A stretch of DNA of 18,705 nucleotides from CAZYJD01 sp964647785 (GCA_964647785.1 CAZYJD010000039.1:1-18705), one strand, 5' to 3'; positions 1 to 6,906 are shown, counted from the first letter of the stretch. Numbers and translations: made by a program. Notes: generated by a model not told the origin, from the letters alone.

Positions 1-63
1 ATAATTGAGGGTAAAATCTTTTTCATAGATTGGATTGATGACTTCAATAATATGAAAAATCAT
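1..63 (-). CDS. Unidentified reading frame, N-terminal 21 codons only
   Basis: Downstream of rimM on the same strand, an ATG at 63-61 opens a frame that stays open for 21 codons to the window edge (starts MIFHIIEVINPIYEKDF). It begins 26 bases after the rimM stop, so it could be the next gene of the rpsP-rimM operon. The alternating hydrophobic and charged residues look protein-like and loosely recall the first strand of small DUF2442-type proteins. Twenty-one residues are too few to assign a family, and the frame could be chance. Confidence 0.35.
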   Translation of the reverse strand, partial: MIFHIIEVINPIYEKDFTLNY

Positions 64-89
64 GCTGAAATTTAAGTGATCACGCAGAA

Positions 90-602
90 TTAATCAGCTT
101 CGTTCAGATCAATCAGCTCTTGTGGAATGGCGGCCAACACGATTGATTTTTCTTCATCAACTTCTAGGATAAACTCTTCATGCCAGGGTATAAGCACTTC
201 CTGCCCTCGAATTTGAGCCACCAAAATATCCTGCAGTTGTCCTTCAATGACATTGCTAACGAATCCTATGATTTGACCTTGGGGATTTTGAATTTGAAAG
301 TTCAAAAGGTCGGGCAAGGGATCTGCTTCATGCATCCAATCTACCGGTAAAAAAAATGAATGCCCATTCAATTTGGAGGCATCCTGATCATTTTCCAGAC
401 CTTTGAGTTTGACCAGGGGGGCATCGTCGGGCCCTAAAAAATCTTCAACAAAAAATGGGACTGGTTTTTTGTCGATTTCAACAAAAATCCAATCCCATTC
501 TTCATGTTTTATGGTTTCTTCAACAACCAGTCTGAGTTGTCCTTTGTAACCATGGGTTCTTGAAATGAACCCGGCTCTGCGGAGCTCAGGCAATCTGCGC
601 AT
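90..602 (-). CDS. rimM: 16S rRNA processing / ribosome maturation factor RimM
   Basis: RimM binds ribosomal protein S19 and helps mature the head domain of the 30S subunit in the cytoplasm. The 170-residue protein has the family's usual length and layout. An N-terminal RimM beta-barrel opens near residues 8-20 with AGFISRTHGYKGQLRL, matching the usual G-(K/R)-x-x-x-x-H-G-x-x-G pattern. A PRC-barrel-like C-terminal half starts near residue 95 and includes GQIIGFVSNVIEGQLQDIL and VLIPWHEEFI. The ATG start at 602 overlaps the last base of the rpsP stop codon (TAATG), so the two genes are probably translationally coupled. Pairing of rpsP with rimM is common in bacteria. No frame damage is visible. 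Confidence 0.95.
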   Translation of the reverse strand: MRRLPELRRAGFISRTHGYKGQLRLVVEETIKHEEWDWIFVEIDKKPVPFFVEDFLGPDDAPLVKLKGLENDQDASKLNGHSFFLPVDWMHEADPLPDLLNFQIQNPQGQIIGFVSNVIEGQLQDILVAQIRGQEVLIPWHEEFILEVDEEKSIVLAAIPQELIDLNEAD

Positions 603-1228
603 TATTCAGCGGCAGCTTCTTCGTTGTTTTCTTCAGAAGTTTCGTTGTTTTCTTCAGAAGTTTCGGTGCTTTCTTCAGCTGTCTCAGTGCTTTCTTCTGT
701 GCTTGCCTCCACTGTTTCTTCAGCAGCAGCTTCAGCACTTTCTTCGCTCATTTCAACTTCTTCGGCAAGCGGAGAGGTTTTGGCAAGAATTGCTTTTTCA
801 CGTTCTTCACGAATGGCTGTTTCCCGCTCAAAATCAGCTTTTGCCTTGGCGGCTTCAGCTGCGGCAAGTTTTTCTTCTTTGCTGCTGATTTTGCCGGTTT
901 TTTCTTCAAGCCAGGCGTTGAATTTGTTTTCAGCTTCCTCTTCGGTTAGGGCGCCTTTTTTCACCCCTTTCAGGAGGTGGTTTTTGTAGAGCACACCTTT
1001 GTAGCTCAAAATTGCACGTACGGTGTCGCTAGGCACTGCACCGTTCTGCAGCCAGTAAACTGAACGATCTACATTTAGATCAATCGTTGCCGGGTTTGTG
1101 TTGGGGTTGTAAATACCGAGCTTCTCGATAAACCTTCCATCCCTCGGAGCACGCTCATCCGTCGCCACAATCTGGAAGAAAGCATAACGCTTCTTACCCC
1201 CTCTTTGTAATCTTAATTTTACTGCCAT
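602..1228 (-). CDS. rpsP: 30S ribosomal protein S16 (bS16) with long acidic tail
   Basis: bS16 is a primary assembly protein of the 30S subunit body. Residues 1-85 carry the recognisable S16 fold: MAVKLRLQRGGKKRYAFF at the start, then APRDGRFIEKLGIYNPN and an AVPSDTVRAIL segment. At 208 residues it is much longer than the roughly 80-residue E. coli protein. Residues from about 85 form a lysine-, glutamate- and alanine-rich helix-prone extension. The last 60 residues are almost only E, S, T, A and N, built partly from a seven-residue unit (TSEENNE). Acidic extensions of S16 are typical of Bacteroidota, though the length of the repeated part is expected to vary. It is the first gene of the operon with rimM. 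The ATG at 1228 gives the conserved N-terminus. Confidence 0.95.
   Translation of the reverse strand: MAVKLRLQRGGKKRYAFFQIVATDERAPRDGRFIEKLGIYNPNTNPATIDLNVDRSVYWLQNGAVPSDTVRAILSYKGVLYKNHLLKGVKKGALTEEEAENKFNAWLEEKTGKISSKEEKLAAAEAAKAKADFERETAIREEREKAILAKTSPLAEEVEMSEESAEAAAEETVEASTEESTETAEESTETSEENNETSEENNEEAAAE
621..704. repeat. Four 21-bp tandem units inside the rpsP tail
   Basis: Four consecutive 21-bp units (621-641, 642-662, 663-683, 684-704) code for the E/S/T/N-rich end of S16. The first two are identical and the other two diverge. The period is a multiple of three, so copy number can change without breaking the frame. Confidence 0.85.
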
Positions 1229-1250
1229 ATTTCCATGTTAATCCGGATAT

Positions 1251-1264
1251 CCCTTCCGGAAGGG
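1251..1264. other. 14-bp perfect palindrome at the predicted rpsP transcript start
   Basis: CCCTTCCGGAAGGG is perfectly self-complementary and lies just downstream of the predicted -7 box. It would form the first bases of the rpsP mRNA. In DNA it could be an operator; in RNA it could fold as a 5-bp stem with a CCGG loop. Overlapping short palindromes (ATCCGGAT at 1241-1248, GGATATCC at 1245-1252) follow. The function is unknown. Confidence 0.5.
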
Positions 1265-1267
1265 GTG

Positions 1268-1298
1268 CAAAAGTAAGGTGTTCTATTGGCTTTTCCAA
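1268..1298 (-). promoter_or_regulatory. Predicted promoter of rpsP-rimM
   Basis: On the minus strand, TACTTTTG (1275-1268) matches the Bacteroidota -7 consensus TAnnTTTG exactly. A TTG at 1298-1296 sits 20 bases upstream, in the place of the -33 element. Transcription would begin near 1264, leaving a leader of about 36 bases before the rpsP ATG. Confidence 0.6.
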
Positions 1299-1392
1299 TA
1301 GTTTAAGCGCAAGGTTGATTTGAGAAGTTTGGAGTTTGATACGACCCTCTGTCAGTGAATAGTTTATAGTTGACTGTTTATAGAGCGTTCTG

Positions 1393-1410
1393 AATGGAGA
1401 TTTCTCCATT
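1393..1410. repeat. Inverted repeat, 8-bp arms with 2-base spacer
   Basis: AATGGAGA (1393-1400) and TCTCCATT (1403-1410) are perfect inverted arms around TT. They lie between the rpsP promoter and the repeat region. No T-run follows on either strand, so a terminator is unlikely. It could be a protein-binding site or a remnant of a repeat element. Confidence 0.45.
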
Positions 1411-1428
1411 GGGAATTATTTATGGTCT

Positions 1429-1546
1429 CTTGTCTATAGTCTCTCAAAGATCTCACGAAAATCACAGATTAAGTCCGCTGACGCGGTCTAATTTTCTCGC
1501 AGAAGGCACGGAATTACACAGAAGGAAAAAAGCTGACGCTTTTTAG
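1429..1546. repeat. Intergenic repeat unit 1, ends at assembly gap
   Basis: This 118-bp unit starts with a CTTGTCT(A/C)T(A/G)GTCTCTC segment. It continues through AATCACAGATTAAGTCC and GACGCGGTCTAA, and ends with a 55-bp block (1492-1546) that recurs identically at 1647-1701 and 1773-1827. The block ends in AAAAAGC-TGAC-GCTTTTT, a 7-bp stem with a 4-base loop. A second small stem, CCGC-TGAC-GCGG, lies just upstream and shares the TGAC loop. No coding frame is seen. The style (CGCAGAAGGCACGGAATTACACAG) resembles short degenerate intergenic repeats found in many environmental Bacteroidota genomes. Confidence 0.8.
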
Positions 1547-1646
1547 NNNNNNNNNNNNNNNNNNNNNNNNNNNNNNNNNNNNNNNNNNNNNNNNNNNNNN
1601 NNNNNNNNNNNNNNNNNNNNNNNNNNNNNNNNNNNNNNNNNNNNNN
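1547..1646. other. Assembly gap, 100 N
   Basis: Exactly 100 N characters, the conventional placeholder for a gap of unknown size. The 55 bases before it (1492-1546) and the 55 bases after it (1647-1701) are identical, so the two contigs probably overlap within a repeat. The true distance and copy number are unknown. Confidence 0.97.
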
Positions 1647-1827
1647 TTTTCTCGCAGAAGGCACGGAATTACACAGAAGGAAAAAAGCTGACGCTTTTTA
1701 GTGCTATTCTTGTCTCTGGTCTCTCACAGATTACACTAAAATCACAGATTAAGTCCACTGACGCGGTCTAATTTTTCTCGCAGAAGGCACGGAATTACAC
1801 AGAAGGAAAAAAGCTGACGCTTTTTAG
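1647..1827. repeat. Intergenic repeat units 2 (partial) and 3
   Basis: After the gap, the 55-bp block appears at 1647-1701 and again at 1773-1827, giving a tandem period of 126 bp. The segment between them (about 1709-1772) is an imperfect copy of 1429-1491. It differs for example in CCACTGACGCGG where unit 1 has CCGCTGACGCGG, which breaks one small stem. The start of a further degenerate unit (CTCTTGTTTCTTGTCTC) follows near 1834. Confidence 0.85.
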
Positions 1828-1861
1828 CGCTACTCTTGTTTCTTGTCTCTCCGCCGGTGCT

Positions 1862-1899
1862 CTGAGCTCTGCGCCCTGAGCTCTCCGCCCTGAGCTCTT
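1862..1899. repeat. 14-bp tandem repeat, about 2.7 copies
   Basis: CTGAGCTCTGCGCC (1862-1875), CTGAGCTCTCCGCC (1876-1889) and the partial unit CTGAGCTCTT (1890-1899) run in tandem just upstream of miaE. Each contains the palindrome GAGCTC. It is GC-richer than its surroundings and non-coding. Confidence 0.8.
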
Positions 1900-1928
1900 A
1901 AAACACCAAATAATCAGATATTTGAAAC

Positions 1929-2513
1929 ATGAAATTGTCACTGGATGTGAAGGAGCCTTCTTCAAAGGAATGGCTACAGGCAGTTCTGGCTGATTTTGAT
2001 ACCTTTCTGCAAGACCATGCTTCCTGTGAAAGAAAGGCCAGCAGCATGGCCATGAGTCTCGTGTCGAAATACCCCGATAGAACAGCCATTATTCAGGAGT
2101 TGATCGATACCGCTCTGGAGGAATTGGAGCATTTTAAACTGGTTTATGAACTCATGCGCGAACGAGGGCTGGAACTGAAGTCGGAGATGAAAAAAGACGA
2201 GTATGTAAACCGGCTGCTTCAACAAGTTCGAACGGGGCGGGAGGAACGCTTTATGGATCGCCTGCTTCTGGGCAGTGTGCTTGAAATGCGCGGTGCAGAG
2301 CGTTTTCGTTTAATCGAGGAGGCACTTCCCGAAGGCGAAGTGAAGCGCTTTTACAAAATGTTATGGACCAGTGAAGCCAAACACGGAAACATCTTTGTGA
2401 AATTTGCCCTGCACTACTTTCCTGAAAAGGAGGTCTACGAGAGACTCGAATTTTTCATGGAAAGAGAAGCTGAAATTATTCGCGAGCTACCACCGGCACC
2501 CGCCCTTCATTGA
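1929..2513 (+). CDS. miaE: tRNA-(ms2io6A)-hydroxylase MiaE
   Basis: MiaE is a di-iron oxygenase that hydroxylates the isopentenyl side chain of ms2i6A at position 37 of tRNAs reading UNN codons. The 194-residue protein is all-helical and ferritin-like. Likely iron ligands are E34, E65 with H68 in EELEHF, a glutamate in the third helix (E119 or E124), and E149 with H152 in SEAKHG; these form the two ExxH pairs of the family. The length is normal. It stands alone on the plus strand and converges with the T9SS gene only 13 bases downstream. The ATG at 1929 follows GATATTTGAAAC, close to a -7 box, so the leader may be very short. MiaE has a patchy distribution in Bacteroidota, but nothing in its base composition marks it as foreign. 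Confidence 0.92.
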   Translation: MKLSLDVKEPSSKEWLQAVLADFDTFLQDHASCERKASSMAMSLVSKYPDRTAIIQELIDTALEELEHFKLVYELMRERGLELKSEMKKDEYVNRLLQQVRTGREERFMDRLLLGSVLEMRGAERFRLIEEALPEGEVKRFYKMLWTSEAKHGNIFVKFALHYFPEKEVYERLEFFMEREAEIIRELPPAPALH

Positions 2514-2526
2514 TCTTTTCCTTTCG

Positions 2527-4959
2527 CTAGTGGGCCACCAAAACTTTGGCGCGATAAAGGCTTTTTCTGCTGCCCGCCTCAATGTAATACAGTCCGTTTG
2601 CCAGATTTCCTGTATTCACATTGAATGCGTTAAGCAGTGGAATGGATTCTTCTCTCAGCGTTTTACCCTGGCTGTTGGTAATGCGCAAATAGGAAACAGC
2701 TTCTTTGGATGAAATATGGATTTGGTCTCCTGCGGGATTGGGATACAATTTCAGGGTACCTACCGTGCGTTCTGCAGAAGTGGTATGCATTAATTCACTG
2801 ATCTCACAAACCACTTCATTGGTTCCAAACTCACTGTGGTAGTCGTATACAATCTGAGCCCGATTGCTGATTTTGGTGCCTTCGGGAAGCTCGTCTTTCA
2901 GTCCGATTTTAAAGCTCATATAGCCGTTGTAACCCGGCATATCATTGATTCTGTTCGGATTGGGCAACAAATGGATGTCATCGAAACGCCAAATGATGAT
3001 GCCGATATTGCTGCCCGGAGGGCCATTGACCAATTGCGTGCTGTAGGGGTGACTGGCCCCGGTTTCCTGTATGTATCTCAAATCGAGGTTTAAATCAATG
3101 GTATCAATGACCACCACACTGGAAACGGTATCACTGCTGAAATTTCCGAAGTTGATGAAATAATGCACTTCTTTGGTAGATGCATCAATAAAGGTGTAAT
3201 CGCTTGAATGGCCTCCGGGCGTATACACCTGTTTGCTGTTGAATTGTTCTTCTTCTGAAAGCGTTTGTCCCAGCTCACTTTGGTTATCCTCCGGATCGTC
3301 ATCGGCCAATTGGGTACTCACGCTGGCCTGTAGTTGTATTTCATCTTCAATCAAAGCCTGAGGGATGTCCAGCACAAATTCTACTTTGTTTTCTTCACCC
3401 GGATTGATGTCTTGAAAATTCCAGACAGCTCTGCCCCCTTCGATGGTATCTGCAGGCGGATTCGACCGCAACAACTGCAGTTCAGGGACATATCGCAGCT
3501 CAAGTTTCCCCGGCCCTGAGTTCAAGGAGCCCACGTTGGTGTAGCTCATTCGGTAAAGCTGTTCTCTCCCTCTGATTGCACGAAACCCCTGACTGGAGGT
3601 AATTTCAACCTGCATATCGCGGCGATTGGGTTTCAATGTGATTGGGAAATTGAGCGCTGTGAGGGCTTCTCCTTCTTTCAGAGCGATGTCCATACTTTCC
3701 TCAGCGCAATCAGGAATCTGCAGCCGTTTGCCCAAAACAGGGCGAAGTGTATAGTTTCCTTCTGGTAAAAAAGCACGGTAGTTGCCCAGCAAATCCGTGC
3801 GTAGCAAGTAGGCGCCGGGATTGACTTCCAGCAGCATATAAGGTGAAGGCACATCTCGCTGATCAAAGGTGCAGTTATTGTTGCGGTCGAAATAAATCCG
3901 ACCTTGAACCAGTCCAAAACTGTTTTCGAGCACTGCAACATGGTGAAGATTTACATTTCTGAAAGCTTTGAAACTGCCCGATATAACCAGATCATTGCGA
4001 AAAAGATTCAGTTTTCGAACCACATTCAGATCGTTTGCACCAATATCAACCCAGCTTCCATTCATATATTGGAGGAAGAAACGCTTTTCCGAATCAGCGT
4101 TGTCGAACAATCCGCAGAGATAGAGGCGGCCATCGAATGCAAGGAGGTCACTCACAAAGTAGATGTTCTCCAGACCCATGTCTAGCACCTCTGAATTTCT
4201 AAGACTCCCGATATAGAGCGTTTTGTCTTTTTGTGAAACGTGAACGATTTCATTTCCCCACTGTGCGAGCATCCATGTTTTGCCGGGATTAAGGGTTTCA
4301 ATCAGACTGGTATCCATAAAGACCGCCAATCCATTTGAATTGGAATTGTTATAAGCAGTAAATGCCCCTGCTACAAAGAGGCTGTCGTCTTTAAGCAGTA
4401 AATCATTAATGGGGCCATTGAAGCCTTTGCCTTGTGCATTGAAAGGTAGAAATTCACTGCCATTCCATCGAACGATATGAGATGTATTTCGGGCAAAAAC
4501 GTCTGAAAAAACGCCCGCTATTATCAAATGCCCTTTGTACAACTGAAGGGCATTTACAGAAAAATCATTTCGAAATATAGGGGCGTTCTGAAGTGCTGAT
4601 TCATAATTGTTTCCATTCCAGCGAATGAGGTAGGAAGACTTGTTCAGATTATTCACCTTTCTGAACCTTCCACCGATATAAAGGCCGTCTTTATACAAAG
4701 CCATGCATTGAATTCTGGCGCTTGAATCGCTCACAAAATCAGGAAGAAATTTCCAAATGTTACCATCCCATATGCCAATTCCGAACACTTTTCCTCTTTC
4801 GTTCAGTCCTTTGTTGTAAAGGGCATAAAAAATTCTGCCATTGCTGTAAGTGGTAATGACTTCTCCAGGAAGGCCGTTTTCCAAAGGTTTCCACAGTTGA
4901 GCCAAAAGAGGCGATAAGCCTGCTAGATAAAGGAAGCTCATGATCATCAGTTTCTTCAT
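2527..4959 (-). CDS. Secreted surface protein with GxF repeats and T9SS type A sorting domain
   Basis: An 810-residue secreted protein. Residues 1-20 form a Sec signal peptide ending LLAQ. Residues about 90-345 hold at least five repeats built around a beta strand and a G-x-F core (LYIGGRF, LIIAGVF, LFVAGAF, LYLCGLF, LVISGSF), often followed by VRWNG-like strands, as in beta-propeller-type repeats. Near 350-410 is a small SdrD/CNA-B-like domain (GRIYFDRNNNCTFDQRD). Immunoglobulin-like DUF11/DUF7619-type domains follow at about 430-715. Residues from about 735 form a T9SS type A sorting domain (LKLYPNPAGDQIHI, LANGLYYIEA), which directs export through the type IX system and cell-surface attachment. 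The start codon overlaps the upstream membrane-protein stop (ATGA, 4956-4959), so it is the last gene of a sigma-factor operon. No catalytic motif is visible; ligand binding or adhesion is only a guess. Confidence 0.9.
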   Translation of the reverse strand: MKKLMIMSFLYLAGLSPLLAQLWKPLENGLPGEVITTYSNGRIFYALYNKGLNERGKVFGIGIWDGNIWKFLPDFVSDSSARIQCMALYKDGLYIGGRFRKVNNLNKSSYLIRWNGNNYESALQNAPIFRNDFSVNALQLYKGHLIIAGVFSDVFARNTSHIVRWNGSEFLPFNAQGKGFNGPINDLLLKDDSLFVAGAFTAYNNSNSNGLAVFMDTSLIETLNPGKTWMLAQWGNEIVHVSQKDKTLYIGSLRNSEVLDMGLENIYFVSDLLAFDGRLYLCGLFDNADSEKRFFLQYMNGSWVDIGANDLNVVRKLNLFRNDLVISGSFKAFRNVNLHHVAVLENSFGLVQGRIYFDRNNNCTFDQRDVPSPYMLLEVNPGAYLLRTDLLGNYRAFLPEGNYTLRPVLGKRLQIPDCAEESMDIALKEGEALTALNFPITLKPNRRDMQVEITSSQGFRAIRGREQLYRMSYTNVGSLNSGPGKLELRYVPELQLLRSNPPADTIEGGRAVWNFQDINPGEENKVEFVLDIPQALIEDEIQLQASVSTQLADDDPEDNQSELGQTLSEEEQFNSKQVYTPGGHSSDYTFIDASTKEVHYFINFGNFSSDTVSSVVVIDTIDLNLDLRYIQETGASHPYSTQLVNGPPGSNIGIIIWRFDDIHLLPNPNRINDMPGYNGYMSFKIGLKDELPEGTKISNRAQIVYDYHSEFGTNEVVCEISELMHTTSAERTVGTLKLYPNPAGDQIHISSKEAVSYLRITNSQGKTLREESIPLLNAFNVNTGNLANGLYYIEAGSRKSLYRAKVLVAH

Positions 4960-6239
4960 AGGCCGTTGTTTTTTGGGGAATAGATTCGATAATGGATGCC
5001 CAATTGCAGGGAGGATGCAGAAAGTTGGTGCCTGAGATCTTGCCCCGATTGATAGATACCACCTGCAGCTTGTTGATACAAGAATCCTGCTTCAGCTTCC
5101 CAATGGAGACCAAATTTACGCCGATAAGCAATCTCCAACTGCCAGCTCATCAAATTCTTTTTCAAAAGCGCATCTTCAGCCATCAAGGTATTCAAATCGG
5201 TTGAAAGAATTCGGCTGTCATTTCCAATGAGTGTCAACCAATTCACTCCCAACTCCGTGTATATGCTGTTTTTGGCATTGATGTTCCAAGTTTTACCAGC
5301 ATGAAGCGGAATGCACAAATAACGGTAGCGGTTGGTGTACATCTCGTTGAGCAGGCTGTCGCGGTAATTGAAACGGAAAAAGCCGATGGTGTCGCCTTGC
5401 GGGTTTCGAACAGGAACGGAGTCAAACAGCTGCAGACGTATCGAAGTATTTCTCACCGTGTTTTGGGCGTATCCAATGCCGGTTTGCCATTCCATTGCAG
5501 GCAAGCGATAGCTCAGGTTCAATCCGATCATTGCTTGTTCACCGGGCTGCAATTGCTGGCGGTCATTGATTGCTCCGGCCCCATTTCCACTCAAGGCCGG
5601 TGCCGTGCGGCCACCTGTAGTGGAGAGTCCCAGCCACAATCCTGCCTGAGGTTTGTCAGGCGCCGAAGAAGCGGGTTTCAACCATTCGGGCAGGGGCAGG
5701 AATTCAGCTTCGGGCAGTTCCGGGAAATGCGGTAAAACAATGAAGGCATCTTTGTCAAGGGGCAGGGAAGAAAGCTTGTGGATGGAATACTCCTCACTTT
5801 CGGCCTGATTGGCTCCGCCATGTTCTGTTTTTGAGGCGGATTGTATCGAATGACCCATACGAGGAGCCAGTTTATTTGGTGAGTTCAATTCAGCTCGTGA
5901 CGGAGATTGAATAGCCGTACTGCTCACTTCTTCTTTCCACGTCTCTGATGCCTTTTCGCTTAATTGCGCTTGTTCAGTTGCTTTCAGTTGCTCATTCGAC
6001 CCTTGCATAAAATCGCTCGAATCGATAATGGTTGCGAGCTGGTTCTTTGTTTGACTTCCGGAAGAATCTCTCGAAAGCCAGAACCCAACAAGGGCAGAGA
6101 AGAAGCCTCCGGCCAATAGAAGGATCCAAAAGAATCTTCTCCTTTTTTTCTGCTTCATTTTCCGAAGAATGGCATCGAAATCAGCCGGTTCCACAGGAAG
6201 TTCGAAACCCCTGAAGGTATCTCTGAAATGCTCTTCCAT
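4956..6239 (-). CDS. One-helix membrane protein with C-terminal outer-membrane beta-barrel-like domain; possible anti-sigma factor
   Basis: From the ATG at 6239 the protein has 427 residues. Residues 1-33 are a charged cytoplasmic-type segment (MEEHFRDTFRGFELPVEP) like those seen in Bacteroidota proteins encoded after ECF sigma genes. One membrane helix follows at about 36-55 (FFWILLLAGGFFSALVGF). Next is a low-complexity S/E/Q-rich linker to about residue 180. Residues 199-427 show amphipathic strands ending in an aromatic-rich terminal strand (LQLGIHYRIY), typical of the PorT/OmpW-like barrel domains annotated in Bacteroidota. A GTG at 6260, overlapping the sigma stop by 8 bases, would add seven residues; I prefer the ATG because the conserved-looking segment begins there. 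Its place between a sigma factor and a T9SS cargo suggests a regulatory or sensory role, but no zinc-finger anti-sigma motif is seen. Confidence 0.75.
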   Translation of the reverse strand: MEEHFRDTFRGFELPVEPADFDAILRKMKQKKRRRFFWILLLAGGFFSALVGFWLSRDSSGSQTKNQLATIIDSSDFMQGSNEQLKATEQAQLSEKASETWKEEVSSTAIQSPSRAELNSPNKLAPRMGHSIQSASKTEHGGANQAESEEYSIHKLSSLPLDKDAFIVLPHFPELPEAEFLPLPEWLKPASSAPDKPQAGLWLGLSTTGGRTAPALSGNGAGAINDRQQLQPGEQAMIGLNLSYRLPAMEWQTGIGYAQNTVRNTSIRLQLFDSVPVRNPQGDTIGFFRFNYRDSLLNEMYTNRYRYLCIPLHAGKTWNINAKNSIYTELGVNWLTLIGNDSRILSTDLNTLMAEDALLKKNLMSWQLEIAYRRKFGLHWEAEAGFLYQQAAGGIYQSGQDLRHQLSASSLQLGIHYRIYSPKNNGL

Positions 6240-6252
6240 ATGTTTGTTCGGC

Positions 6253-6813
6253 TTACTCACGAATTCCTTCTTGCGTTAACCACTCTTTTAATTGTTTGCG
6301 CGCCCTGGCATATTGCGATTTGGAGGTTCCTTCGCTGATACCCAATTGGGCAGCAATTTCTTTGTGGGTAAATCCTTCAATGGCGTAAAGGTTGAAAACA
6401 ATGCGGTATCCATCTGAAAGGCGATTCATAGCTTCGAGAATCTTTTGGGCAGGAATCGTTTGGTAATCGTCTTCATCTTCCTGTGCATCATCATTTCCAC
6501 TAAAGCTGTCTTGTTCATTGAACTGATAGCGAACGTCCGCACGAAAGTGATCAATGGCTGTATTGATCATGATTCTGCTCATCCAAGTGCTGAGTTTCGA
6601 TTGTTGGTTGAAGTCTGATATTTGATTGAAAATCTTCACAAATCCGTCCTGCATGGCATCCTTTGCATCTTCCATATTGCGGCAGTAGCGCGCACAAATT
6701 CCCAGCATACGCGGACCGTAAAGCCGGAAAATTGCATTTTGTGCCTCCCGCTTTCCTTGTATACATCCTTGTATAAGCTCTTTTTCATCCTCCAATCCCG
6801 AAGGTTTTCTCAT
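6253..6813 (-). CDS. ECF-family RNA polymerase sigma factor
   Basis: A 186-residue sigma-70 family protein with the two-domain ECF layout. Region 2 spans about 26-92 and includes DAKDAMQDGFVKIFNQI and the -10-reading segment LSTWMSRIMINTAIDHFR. An acidic linker (about 100-117) follows. Region 4 spans about 125-180 with a helix-turn-helix: VFNLYAIEGFTHKEIAAQLG then ISEGTSKSQYARARKQL. It directs RNA polymerase to a specific promoter set, usually under control of a partner encoded next to it. It is the first gene of an overlapping operon with the membrane protein and the T9SS cargo gene, so it may control its own operon. Divergent from truB with 105 bases between. The group within the ECF family cannot be given from sequence alone. 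Confidence 0.93.
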   Translation of the reverse strand: MRKPSGLEDEKELIQGCIQGKREAQNAIFRLYGPRMLGICARYCRNMEDAKDAMQDGFVKIFNQISDFNQQSKLSTWMSRIMINTAIDHFRADVRYQFNEQDSFSGNDDAQEDEDDYQTIPAQKILEAMNRLSDGYRIVFNLYAIEGFTHKEIAAQLGISEGTSKSQYARARKQLKEWLTQEGIRE

Positions 6814-6906
6814 TGGTCGAAGAGGATAGTGAATGGTTGCATGATTCTTTGAAAAAATGTGGCAAAACTTTATACAGGCGAAAACAAAGTAAACAAAAGG
6901 AGTCTA

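Noticed and set aside
624..989. 121-codon plus-strand frame rich in Ser and Val opposite rpsP
   Set aside because: It is the antisense of the repetitive acidic tail of S16; the low complexity explains the open frame.
1194..1409. 71-codon minus-strand frame overlapping the rpsP start
   Set aside because: It overlaps the rpsP promoter and start, has no recognisable domain, and begins inside the inverted repeat at 1393-1410.
1429..1827. CRISPR array
   Set aside because: The repeated units are long (about 126 bp), only the 55-bp part is exact, the intervening segments are themselves repeats rather than unique spacers, and no cas genes are near.
3334..4185. Plus-strand frames opposite the T9SS gene
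   Set aside because: No domain or signal is seen, and the minus-strand gene has clear protein-level domains throughout.
6814..6906. Promoter for the sigma-factor operon
   Set aside because: Minus-strand candidates such as AAGTTTTG (6870-6863) miss the consensus and have no well-spaced -33 element, so I do not call one.
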